Below are positions 56,135-64,000 of a DNA stretch of 64,000 nucleotides, one piece after another. Both the position numbers and the translations under genes were made by a program. The notes below the pieces were generated by a model that ran no database searches, had not been told where the DNA came from, and saw nothing but the letters and a program-made list of their open reading frames with translations. Source of the stretch: Candidatus Competibacteraceae bacterium (GTDB lineage Bacteria > Pseudomonadota > Gammaproteobacteria > Competibacterales > Competibacteraceae); contig JADJPA010000001.1 in assembly GCA_016713505.1 (NCBI GenBank), positions 1,426,001 through 1,490,000 of the forward strand. The letters run 5' to 3'. How positions within the stretch are numbered: position 1 is the stretch's first letter; every line of letters starts with the position of its first letter.

Positions 56135-57207
56135 CGGCTCACTCCAGTCATAAGCTCAAAAGCCGGGGTCTCAGGCCGGGGCCAGCGGTGAAAGTTCAAC
56201 AGCATCTTCTCTAACTGGCGGGTGAGATCAACCTCCTTCCCACCGGCTTTAGCGCTGCGCGAACAGCCGTCCACCTGCCAAACCCCGACTTTATCATCCA
56301 GATTGACCTCTTTCCATTTGGGGTGGCCGGTCTGTCGAAGTTGGCCGATATTGGATCGGATGGCCTGGCCCAACGTCGCCAACTGTTGGCAACGGCGAAC
56401 GAAATACGGATTCTGGTTGCCGGAAAAATCGAAGCTCATCAGTACCGCCTTGACCGCGATGGTCGCGACCTCGCCGGTCAACCATTCGTAATCGGCTTGA
56501 CCGATCTTGGCGGGCTGGTACTCCTTGAGCAGGCGCGAGTCGTCCAACGGCACGAAATGCACGTTGGACAACATCGCGGCGAATTCGGGTTTGGTGATCA
56601 AATTGCCGACTTTGGTGAACAGACTGACCGGCTTGCCGGCCACGTAGAACATGGCGTCGGCCTCGTTCTTGAGCACGGCGGTCACCCCTTGCAGCGGTGG
56701 CAGGTTCAAAAGCTCGGCCGGCTTCGCGCCGGTCAGTTGCAATAGATTGGTGGCCGTCAACCAGGTTCCGCTGCCCGGCTCGCCCACCACCACTCGTTTT
56801 CCTTGTAAATCGTTGATCGACTGAATCGACTTGTTGGCGAACAGATGCACCTCCTCGTTGTAAAACGGGAAGATCAGCCGCAAGCGGCTGGCGACCCGGC
56901 GCAACTCTGGGTTTTCGGACCGGCTGAGGAACCCCAGCACATCGGATTGCACGATGCCGAACGTGGCGTTTTCCTTGCTGTTGATGCGCTTGATATTATC
57001 GATCGAGCCTTGGGAATCCTTGACCAGAATATCCAGCCCGGCGGACTTGGCGACCCCGGCGATATCGTTACCGAACTGGATGTAGGTTCCGGTCTTGGAG
57101 CCGGTCACCATGCCGAGCTGCTTGGCATCGCTCTCTTCGGCAAAGGCCGGCGAAAAGTTGAACCCGCTAGCCAGCGCTAACAGGCCGACGATCAGCGATC
57201 GCTTCAT
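56116..57207 (-). CDS. TAXI family TRAP transporter solute-binding protein
   Basis: 363 residues: signal peptide (cleavage near SPAFAEE), then the TAXI pattern LGMVTGSKTGTYIQFGNDIA, DSQGSIDNIKRINSKENATFGIVQSDVLG and GKRVVVGEPGSGTWLTATNLL. These receptors normally feed a fused TRAP permease, but none is next to it; it is embedded between a Pro-rich membrane protein and a secreted protein of the SrfA/SrfC operon. Ligand unknown (glutamate-like or carboxylate in known cases). Confidence 0.88.
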   Translation of the reverse strand: MKRSLIVGLLALASGFNFSPAFAEESDAKQLGMVTGSKTGTYIQFGNDIAGVAKSAGLDILVKDSQGSIDNIKRINSKENATFGIVQSDVLGFLSRSENPELRRVASRLRLIFPFYNEEVHLFANKSIQSINDLQGKRVVVGEPGSGTWLTATNLLQLTGAKPAELLNLPPLQGVTAVLKNEADAMFYVAGKPVSLFTKVGNLITKPEFAAMLSNVHFVPLDDSRLLKEYQPAKIGQADYEWLTGEVATIAVKAVLMSFDFSGNQNPYFVRRCQQLATLGQAIRSNIGQLRQTGHPKWKEVNLDDKVGVWQVDGCSRSAKAGGKEVDLTRQLEKMLLNFHRWPRPETPAFELMTGVSRCDWHG

Positions 57208-57276
57208 AAAAGGCTCCCAAACAAAATTAACAGGGTCGTTACGGTTTTTTAAGCCGAAATTCCGCGTTTGTCACGT

Positions 57277-58701
57277 CTAGGGCGACTTGGGCGGGCGCAA
57301 CCGTCGTTCCAGCTCCTGCTGGGTCGGATCGAATTGCGATTTCAGTTCGTCTTCCAGGCTGCGGCTAGAACCGGAGCGGGAAGCAGAGTCCGGCGCGGGT
57401 TTTGCCGGTTGCTGACGTTCCACCGGAGCGACCGGGATCACCGGACGCGACACCGGCGCGGCCGGCGGTGGCGTGGTCGGTACCGGTACGGGCGACGGCG
57501 GCACCGGCGCGACGGGCGGTATTGAGGGGGCGGAGGTGTTAGGCGGCGGACGCACGGTCGGCACCGGTTCCGGGGCGGGTCTGGGCTCGGGGGCGGGTCT
57601 GGGCTCGGGGGCGGGAATCGGCTCCGGCGCCGGTTTGGGTTCCGGCGCCGGTTTGAACCGCGAGTTTGCTTGAGGGTTGACCGGCGCGGCTGGCGCGGCC
57701 GCTGGGCCCGAAACGCCGGCGGCCTCCGGCGCTTTTCCATTCCCCTGCTGGCTGAACCACCACCAACCCGCCGCCGCTAACGCCGCCAGCACCAAAAATC
57801 CCCACACCGCGCCCAACACCCCGGACCTACCGCGCTGAGGAGGGGCGGTCGGGCGGCGCGGTTCGAGCCGCCCGGATTCTGAAACCGCTGGTTCGGATTC
57901 CAGTCGCGGACGTTCGGCCTGAATCTGAGCTCCAGGATCACCCGGCGGCGACACCGGCTCCGCCCGCGAGCGCTCGCCGGCCGGACGAGACATCCCGTTC
58001 CCCGTTGCCGGTGGCACGAAGCGTCCCGGCGACTTACGGGTCGGTTCCTCGGCATCGCCGTCGATAGCCTCCAATGCTGGAGACGTCGTTTGGGAACGCT
58101 CCAATCCGCTGGCGGAATCCGGTGCTTTCGGTCTTCGCACCGGCGAAGACGCCAGTCGCGTCCTGTCATCGTCCACTGGTTCCAAGCCCGCGCCAAGCTC
58201 GGGAATCGGCATCTCTGGAAGAGCCAAATCCGCGCTTTTTATCTCCGGCATCGGCAGGGGTGGCGGCTGGGGCGCTGGGGGGATTGGGCGCGGCGCGGGG
58301 GCGGGATTGACGCGCGTGCCGCCGACCACCTTGCGTTCGGCGCTGGCGCTGTCTTCCTCAAGCTCTAATTGCAGCGGCCAGACGAACGTCACGGCGGCGG
58401 TTTCGGCCAAGCCCTGCCCGCGCACCGCCAACTGGTAGGGCATGTTTTCCAGTTGAAAGACGAGATCGGGAGAGATGGCGAATTTCAGGGCCTCGCCGCT
58501 GTACCACGCTTCCTCGGGTTGCAGCCAACACTCCGCACCCTGCCAACCCTCTGACCCGAGATGATTGGTCCCGTAACCGTGACGGCTCAGGGCGAATTCA
58601 AACGTTTCCAGGCCACGCGGCAAGCCATTGAGCGTAACGATGGCATGTCCCAAGGGGCGGGTGGGGTCTTCCGATACGCGAACCGAAAGCGCAGCCATCA
58701 A
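57277..58701 (-). CDS. Proline-rich single-pass membrane protein of the SrfA/SrfC operon
   Basis: 474 residues. N-terminal globular domain (about 1-115, with FEFALSRHGYG and PYQLAVRGQGL), a Pro-rich charged linker, one membrane span at about 296-316, then a Pro-rich C-terminal part with repeats of PAPEP(K/I/R) at about 353-384 and a final EDELKSQFDPTQQELERRL helix. The domain layout parallels the SrfA-like protein but I recognise no homologue. 119 bases downstream of srfC. Confidence 0.75.
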   Translation of the reverse strand: MMAALSVRVSEDPTRPLGHAIVTLNGLPRGLETFEFALSRHGYGTNHLGSEGWQGAECWLQPEEAWYSGEALKFAISPDLVFQLENMPYQLAVRGQGLAETAAVTFVWPLQLELEEDSASAERKVVGGTRVNPAPAPRPIPPAPQPPPLPMPEIKSADLALPEMPIPELGAGLEPVDDDRTRLASSPVRRPKAPDSASGLERSQTTSPALEAIDGDAEEPTRKSPGRFVPPATGNGMSRPAGERSRAEPVSPPGDPGAQIQAERPRLESEPAVSESGRLEPRRPTAPPQRGRSGVLGAVWGFLVLAALAAAGWWWFSQQGNGKAPEAAGVSGPAAAPAAPVNPQANSRFKPAPEPKPAPEPIPAPEPRPAPEPRPAPEPVPTVRPPPNTSAPSIPPVAPVPPSPVPVPTTPPPAAPVSRPVIPVAPVERQQPAKPAPDSASRSGSSRSLEDELKSQFDPTQQELERRLRPPKSP

Positions 58702-58820
58702 CAGCCTCCAGAAATCAGTGGTCGAGCTATCTTATCCATGTCAATCCATACCCGCTGCTTCACTTGAAACAGGTGCGTCGCACGATCGGCAAGGCGCGAG
58801 GCCAACCGCCGAAATCCGTT

Positions 58821-61430
58821 TCAAGCCGCCGTCCGCAGGCGCGCCAGCAAGTCGCCCAAGCGGCGGTTGGCGGCGAGATCCACGTCCCGGCCGTCGCGGT
58901 TGCGGGCGTTGCGCTCCACCAGATCGAGAAAAGCCCTGATCCAATCGGTATAGTAATCTTGATCGTAAGTGGACTGTTGCTCGCTCAGCCGCGGGCCGCC
59001 GCGTGGCACCGGCCGCGGCGGGAATACCGGCCGGGGGCCGCTTTCCAGGGCCAGTTGCGGTCGCTGCTCCAGCGCCAGCGCATCATAGCCCAAATAATCC
59101 ACGTAACCGTTCAACAGATTGGCGGTCAGTCGGGCCGGCAGCGCCACGATCTGTTCGAACTTCATGCGAAACCCGGTCACTTGCCGCACCAGTTGCTCGA
59201 TCCGCTCCTCCAGCTTCAAGCGCTGCGCGCCGTCGATCAGCTCCTTGACGAATTCGGCCATGCTGGGTTCCGGCACCCGGTAGTATTCGCACAGCGGTTT
59301 GTTCCCGCTCAAGTCCTGCAAGTCGCGCATCCACTCCGCCACCGCCTCGCGGGCGAACAAACTGGCATCGTCCTTGCGGGTCGTCTCGGCCGGCCCGCCG
59401 GCGGGCGCGCTCAGACCGAGCACGGCCTTCATCTTGCCGGTGTCCACCGCCGTACCGATGGTCGGCGCGCCGATAGCCTGCTTTTCATCCGGTAGCCGGG
59501 TTTCGATCCGGTAATAAATCCCTTCCAGCTCGTCGCCGTCGGCTTGCAGCGCCCGCAGCAATTCACCGAAGCGCTGTTCGCCGGCGCAGTCGATCAGCTT
59601 GCCGGCCACCTGCTGCGCCGCCGTCCGCCGCTTCTCCAGCTCCTGTTCCGGGTTGTCGCTGACGTAATAATGCCCCATCCGTTCGAGCATTTGCTCGCGC
59701 AGTCGCGTCACTTGTCCCGCCAGTTGGTTGCGCTTGAGTTCGGGATTGCACAGCGGGCGCAGATGTTCGGCCAGATAGCTGATGCCGCCGTCATTCAAGG
59801 CAAACCCGGCTTCCCACGCCCGTTCGGGATCTTGAAAATGGGCGCTGGCGGCGGCGTCTTTCAGGAATGCGTCCTTGAAGGCGGCGATCCGCTTGCGCTC
59901 GCCGGGCCGCACGCCGAGCTCGCGGCCTTCCTCGTCGTAGTCGAAGATGTTCTTGGCCTTGAAATTGGGGTTGCGCAGCCAGAAAGTATTGCGAAACACC
60001 CCCTGCTGGTCCCACTGGCGCGGCCATTCGTGCTGTTTGCCGAAGAAGTTGAGCAAGGAGCTTTCCAAGCGGGTGATCCAGCGGCTTTCCGGCGAGCGCT
60101 CGCCGGCCTTCTCCTCGAATTCCATATCGAATTTGGTCAGTACCAAGAACAACGCGGTCGGTTGTTGCGAGCGTTGCTCCGGGGTGGTGCCGTGGGTGCT
60201 GGCGATCCAGTCGTAGACCATTTCCGGCAGGGTTTTGACTTCCTGATTGCTGGGGCCGATGCACAGCAACATGCTGGTCAATTCCTGTTCGGCGCAGTAG
60301 CGCTCGAACAGATACGCCACCTTGCCGCGCAGAAACAGGCTTTGCAAGGCGTCCGGACCTTGCAGGAACTCCGGCAGCTCCTTGATCTGCTCGCGGGAAC
60401 GCGCGCCGGGGAAATCCAGCAAGTCGGTGTGCTGGAAGAAATCCCAAGGCTGCTCGCTGATGACGATGCGCAGCTCGGCGATCAGCGCCGTCACTTCATT
60501 GCGCGGCAGGGTCACCCGCGCGCCGTCCGCGCCGATCAGCGTCAGGGTCTGACCGCCGCCGGTTCCCAGGCCCTTCAGCGTCTGCACGTCGATGATGCTC
60601 TGCTCGCGCGGCAGCAGCGCTTCCAGGCCGGCGCAGGCGTCGCCGGCGAAATTCAAGCCTTGCAATCCCGCGTACAGGCGCGCGTAAAGCTGGCTGAAGG
60701 CGTCCACCCCGCCCCAGATCACGCCGAACAGCGTGGCGCGCTCCTGAATCGCCAACCGGGGCGCCAGCTGCGCCGCTCGCTCCCAATAGCCGTGGCGCAG
60801 CAGGCGCACCCGCTCCTGCCCTTTGAAATACCGCTCGAAATACGCCTGCAAATCGTAAACATCGTCGGCGGTGAGCGGATCGACCGGCCGGGCTTGCGCC
60901 GCCGGAGCCAGTTTGTTCAGGAATTCGTCCAACTGAAGCTGCGTGAGCAGTTCGTCCTCGCTGTGGTCGCAGTCGGCGTAATAGGTGTTACCGAGGATTT
61001 TGACCAGATCGGTTTGAGTCAGCAGCCGCATTTGCACCGGCGCGGCGGGCGGCGCTCCAGAGTCCGGTTGCAAGGTAAAGCGGGTCACCAGCCCGGTGGA
61101 CTCGCGGCCACCTTCCGGGTTGATGTCGCGGATGAAATCGATGTTCTGACCGGCGAATTCGGCCAGCAGCGGCGCGGTTCCCTTACGGGCCAGCGCCGAA
61201 ATCAGATACGACTTGCCGGACTGGCTGGGGCCGAACACCCCGGCGCACATCGGCCGGCGCCCCGCTTGCTCCAGGCGGCGGCTCTGCGCGGCGAAGCGGC
61301 GAAATTCCTTGACCAGTCCGGCTTTTTCTTGAGCGACCCGCTCGGAGTTCTCCTCCAACCAAGTCAGAAAGTCGGAGCCGACCTGCTCCAGATTGCGGCA
61401 GGTCGCGCTGAGGGCATCGGTGGCGGTCAT
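58821..61430 (-). CDS. SrfC-like dynamin-type GTPase, putative virulence factor family
   Basis: 869 residues. P-loop GPSQSGKS at 67-74, a G3-like LLDFPG and a G4-like LVLTKFD show a GTPase of the dynamin/large class. The opening (LTWLEENSERVAQEKAGL) and RRPMCAGVFGPSQSGKSYLISAL agree with the SrfC/'putative bacterial virulence factor' family, usually 700-900 residues. Ends with a helical part. First gene of the srf-like operon; a SrfB gene is not in the window. Predicted cytoplasmic or membrane-peripheral. Confidence 0.82.
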   Translation of the reverse strand: MTATDALSATCRNLEQVGSDFLTWLEENSERVAQEKAGLVKEFRRFAAQSRRLEQAGRRPMCAGVFGPSQSGKSYLISALARKGTAPLLAEFAGQNIDFIRDINPEGGRESTGLVTRFTLQPDSGAPPAAPVQMRLLTQTDLVKILGNTYYADCDHSEDELLTQLQLDEFLNKLAPAAQARPVDPLTADDVYDLQAYFERYFKGQERVRLLRHGYWERAAQLAPRLAIQERATLFGVIWGGVDAFSQLYARLYAGLQGLNFAGDACAGLEALLPREQSIIDVQTLKGLGTGGGQTLTLIGADGARVTLPRNEVTALIAELRIVISEQPWDFFQHTDLLDFPGARSREQIKELPEFLQGPDALQSLFLRGKVAYLFERYCAEQELTSMLLCIGPSNQEVKTLPEMVYDWIASTHGTTPEQRSQQPTALFLVLTKFDMEFEEKAGERSPESRWITRLESSLLNFFGKQHEWPRQWDQQGVFRNTFWLRNPNFKAKNIFDYDEEGRELGVRPGERKRIAAFKDAFLKDAAASAHFQDPERAWEAGFALNDGGISYLAEHLRPLCNPELKRNQLAGQVTRLREQMLERMGHYYVSDNPEQELEKRRTAAQQVAGKLIDCAGEQRFGELLRALQADGDELEGIYYRIETRLPDEKQAIGAPTIGTAVDTGKMKAVLGLSAPAGGPAETTRKDDASLFAREAVAEWMRDLQDLSGNKPLCEYYRVPEPSMAEFVKELIDGAQRLKLEERIEQLVRQVTGFRMKFEQIVALPARLTANLLNGYVDYLGYDALALEQRPQLALESGPRPVFPPRPVPRGGPRLSEQQSTYDQDYYTDWIRAFLDLVERNARNRDGRDVDLAANRRLGDLLARLRTAA

Positions 61431-61455
61431 GGCGGGTTCGCATCAGTGGCTTGCT

Positions 61456-64000
61456 TCATGCGTCGATTGTAGCGCAGCCGACGGCGGGCTGTCCGGATGG
61501 AAGATTCAGCCAGCGCGCGACAAATTCGTCTTCCGGCAGCGGCGGGCTGAAGTTATAGCCCTGGCCCACCCGGCAGCCTTCCCGCAGTAAAAAGTTGACT
61601 TGCTCGATCGATTCCACGCCCTCGGCGACCACGTTTAACCCCAGGCTGCCCGCCAAGGCGATGATGGTGCGCACGATGGCTTCGTTGTTGGCGTCGCAGC
61701 CGATGTCCATGACAAAGGAGCGGTCGATTTTGAGCGTGTGGAGCGGCAACCGCTTCAGGTAGGCCAGGGACGAATAACCGGTCCCAAAATCGTCCACCGA
61801 CAGCGGCACTCCGAGCGCGCGCAGTTCCTCGACGAAGCGGATCACCTCCTCGCCCTTGGCGATGAACGATTCGGTGAGTTCCATTTCCAGGCAATCGGCC
61901 GGCAGCCCGGTTTCGGCCAACACGCTGGCGATCAAGCCGATCATGTCGCCCCGTTCGATCTGCTTGATGGACAGGTTGACCGAAAGCCTGGGAACGACAT
62001 GGCCCAACGCGCGCCAAGCGCTCACCTTGGCGCACGCTTCTCGCAGCACCCATTCTCCCAAGGCGGTGATGAAGCCGGTTTCCTCAGCCAGCGGGATGAA
62101 CTTCACGGGGGGGATCAAGCCCAGCTCGGGATGGCGCCAGCGCACCAGCGCCTCCATGCCGACCAACGCCCCGCTGGCCAAATCCACCTGCGGTTGGAAA
62201 TAGACCAAGAGTTCGCGGTTTTGAATCGAACGGCGCAGCGTGGCTTCAAGCCGCAAGCGCTCGGCCCCGGACTTGGTCATTTCGGGCGCGTAGCACGCAT
62301 AATTGTTCCGCCCCTTGGCCTTGGTGCGATACATCGCCGCATCCGCATTCTTGACCAATTCACGGACTTCCGCGCCGTCGGCCGGATAAAAGCTGATTCC
62401 GATGCTGGCGGAAATATGAATTTCGTGCTCGGCCAATGAGAAGGGGCGCGCGAACACCGCCAGCAATTTTTGCGCGACCATGACGGCGTCCGTCACCTCG
62501 TGAACATCCTCCACCAACAAGGCGAACTCATCCCCGCCCAACCGGGCCAGGGTGTCGCTGGCGCGGATCGCTTTCCGAAATTTCCGGGCCGTGCCGCGCA
62601 GCAACTGATCGCCTATCTGGTGGCCCAAGGTGTCGTTGACATCCTTGAAGCGATCCAGATCGATGAACATGACCGCCAGTTGGCCGCCGTCGCGCGCCGC
62701 GCGGTCGATGGCGTGCGTCAGCCGATCGTTGAATAAAACGCGGTTGGGCAAGCCGGTCAACGGATCGTGATGGGCGAGAAACGACAGTTGTCGCTCGGCG
62801 TCCTTTTGCACCGAGATATCCGAAAATACGCCCACGTAATGCGTCAAACGGCCTTCGGCATCCCGAACCATGTTGATCGACAGCAGCTCTGGAAACTCAT
62901 CGCCGCTCTTGCGGCGGTTCCAGATTTCGCCGCGCCACTTGCCGTTCTGTTGGATGGCTTTCCACATCTGGTCGTAAAACTCGGACGTCTGCCGGCCGGA
63001 ATTGAGCAAGCGGGGATTTTTTCCGAGCACTTCTTGCTCGGTGTAGCCGGTGATCTCGGTAAACGCGCGATTGATCGCCAGGATCGCCTGGTCGGCGCTG
63101 GTGATCATGATGCCCTCGACCGTGCTCTCAAAGACGCTCGCGGCCAGTTGCGCGCGTTCCTGGTCGCGCCGCTGCTCGGTCAGATCGGTGCAGATCCACA
63201 CGCTCCCTTCGTGCGGGTTACCCGCTTCAACGGCCTTGCCGTTTAAAGAACCCCGGAACCGGCTGCCGTCCTTGCGCTTGAACCAGCCTTCTTCGAGGTA
63301 CGACTCGCCCCGGGCCAGCGCGGTATACGCCCGCTGGCCGATTTCCTGATAAAACTCCTCCGTCGGATACATGATTTTCGTCGATTGGCCCAGCATTTCC
63401 TCCGCGTCGTAACCGAACAATTCCTCGAAACGACGGTTGCAGCGGGTGATGATCCGCTGCTTGATCAAGACGATGCCGACCGAGACGTTATCCAGCAGCG
63501 CCTCCCGTTGCGCCAGCAAGGCTTTGAGCCGGGCCTCATCGGCCTTGCGCTGGGTGATGTCGCGAGCGACCGAGAGCACGGCTTGGCCTTCAGCGAGCGT
63601 GATGCTGCGGGTGGTGACCTCGACCTCGACGGCGGAGCCGTCCAGTCGCACATAGCGTTGCTCCACGGCGGGCAATGCGAACGAGCCATCAGCGCTTCCC
63701 AGCTTTTTCAACCGCTCCGCGGCGATCGAGTGAAAATCTGGATGCACCAACGCCTTCCAAGGCCGTTCCAGCAGTTGCTCTTCACGCTCGGCGCCGAACA
63801 GCCGCAGCGCCGAACGGTTAGCCATCGTCATTCTTTCGTCGCGATGCACGAAAATCGCGTCGGGCGACGAGTCCAACAACACCCGATAGCGTTCTTCGCT
63901 CTGCTTTAGCGCCGCGGTGGCGCGCTTGGCATCGTCGATGTCGCGAACCAGTTCGTTAAAACTCTCGACGAGCTGACCGACCTCATCAGCGCCGGTCGCC
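61456..64000 (-). CDS. HAMP-PAS-PAS-PAS-GGDEF-EAL cyclic di-GMP protein, N-terminus cut by window edge
   Basis: The frame is open from 64000 to the stop at 61456 (about 848 codons), so the start lies beyond the right edge. In order: the end of a HAMP domain (GADEVGQLVESFNELV), three PAS domains, a GGDEF domain with intact GGDEF and RLGGDEFALL, and an EAL domain with GMEALVRW, DDFGTGYS and KIDRSFV. Both catalytic domains look intact, so it may make and break cyclic di-GMP. A sensor with a missing transmembrane/periplasmic part. Confidence 0.92.
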   Translation of the reverse strand, partial: ATGADEVGQLVESFNELVRDIDDAKRATAALKQSEERYRVLLDSSPDAIFVHRDERMTMANRSALRLFGAEREEQLLERPWKALVHPDFHSIAAERLKKLGSADGSFALPAVEQRYVRLDGSAVEVEVTTRSITLAEGQAVLSVARDITQRKADEARLKALLAQREALLDNVSVGIVLIKQRIITRCNRRFEELFGYDAEEMLGQSTKIMYPTEEFYQEIGQRAYTALARGESYLEEGWFKRKDGSRFRGSLNGKAVEAGNPHEGSVWICTDLTEQRRDQERAQLAASVFESTVEGIMITSADQAILAINRAFTEITGYTEQEVLGKNPRLLNSGRQTSEFYDQMWKAIQQNGKWRGEIWNRRKSGDEFPELLSINMVRDAEGRLTHYVGVFSDISVQKDAERQLSFLAHHDPLTGLPNRVLFNDRLTHAIDRAARDGGQLAVMFIDLDRFKDVNDTLGHQIGDQLLRGTARKFRKAIRASDTLARLGGDEFALLVEDVHEVTDAVMVAQKLLAVFARPFSLAEHEIHISASIGISFYPADGAEVRELVKNADAAMYRTKAKGRNNYACYAPEMTKSGAERLRLEATLRRSIQNRELLVYFQPQVDLASGALVGMEALVRWRHPELGLIPPVKFIPLAEETGFITALGEWVLREACAKVSAWRALGHVVPRLSVNLSIKQIERGDMIGLIASVLAETGLPADCLEMELTESFIAKGEEVIRFVEELRALGVPLSVDDFGTGYSSLAYLKRLPLHTLKIDRSFVMDIGCDANNEAIVRTIIALAGSLGLNVVAEGVESIEQVNFLLREGCRVGQGYNFSPPLPEDEFVARWLNLPSGQPAVGCATIDA

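Noticed and set aside
59544..61472. 642-codon plus-strand open frame opposite srfC
   Set aside because: Antisense to a gene with GTPase motifs; no recognisable domain of its own.

Overview
The window is about 64 kb of GC-rich DNA from a Gammaproteobacterium. The best guide is gene order: tig-clpP-clpX-lon-hupB-tRNA(Val, Asp, Asp)-ppiD/fabI, preceded by lpxH-ppiB-(aminoacyl-tRNA synthetase)-cysS-tRNAs, which from memory matches the Pseudomonas aeruginosa arrangement. The extracellular 3-hydroxybutyrate oligomer hydrolase, the NAD-reducing Hox hydrogenase and the overall character would suit a polyhydroxyalkanoate-storing lineage such as the Competibacter group, but that placement is a guess.

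Layout. 1-7.6 kb: a fadD gene cut by the left edge, a Fur-box-controlled ferric iron ABC operon (fbpABC), and the permeases yejB/yejE of a peptide/microcin C type transporter. 7.9-10.3 kb: four genes on the other strand (zinc-binding CZB protein, NUDIX hydrolase, SIMPL protein, small KTSC-like protein), which separate yejBE from yejA (10.3-12.2 kb); no yejF ATPase is visible. 12.2-25.8 kb: core block with fabI, ppiD, three tRNAs, hupB, lon, clpX, clpP, tig, five more tRNAs, cysS and gltX. 25.9-30.7 kb: two cyclophilins, lpxH, a DUF1249 gene, iscR-iscS behind a good IscR-type site, and a pyridoxamine-oxidase-like gene. 30.7-36.7 kb: type II secretion genes gspC-D-E-F. 36.8-39.0 kb: thioesterase, thiD, a perfect 27-bp-arm hairpin and a repeat-bearing secreted protein. 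39.1-44.2 kb: a complete hoxFUYH-W NAD-linked [NiFe] hydrogenase operon.

44.5-50.2 kb is the accessory part: an AT-rich methyltransferase gene and a near-empty AT-rich stretch, a nucleotidyltransferase-type gene broken by a single in-frame TAG, a PaaI-type thioesterase, a protein with the catalytic residues of the anthrax edema factor/ExoY nucleotidyl cyclase family, and, divergent from it, a secreted 3-hydroxybutyrate oligomer hydrolase. 50.4-53.1 kb is an envelope module: a small Lpp-like lipoprotein ending in lysine lies between two L,D-transpeptidases. 53.3-61.4 kb holds an OsmC protein and a five-gene operon with SrfC-like (dynamin-type GTPase) and SrfA-like membrane proteins, a proline-rich single-pass protein, a TAXI solute-binding protein and a secreted protein. 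The right edge cuts a HAMP-PAS-PAS-PAS-GGDEF-EAL protein.

The most unusual items are the edema-factor/ExoY-like cyclase gene, the SrfA/SrfC operon with its TAXI receptor, the Lpp/L,D-transpeptidase cassette, the amber-interrupted gene and the perfect hairpin. I saw no insertion sequence, CRISPR array, rRNA operon or origin.
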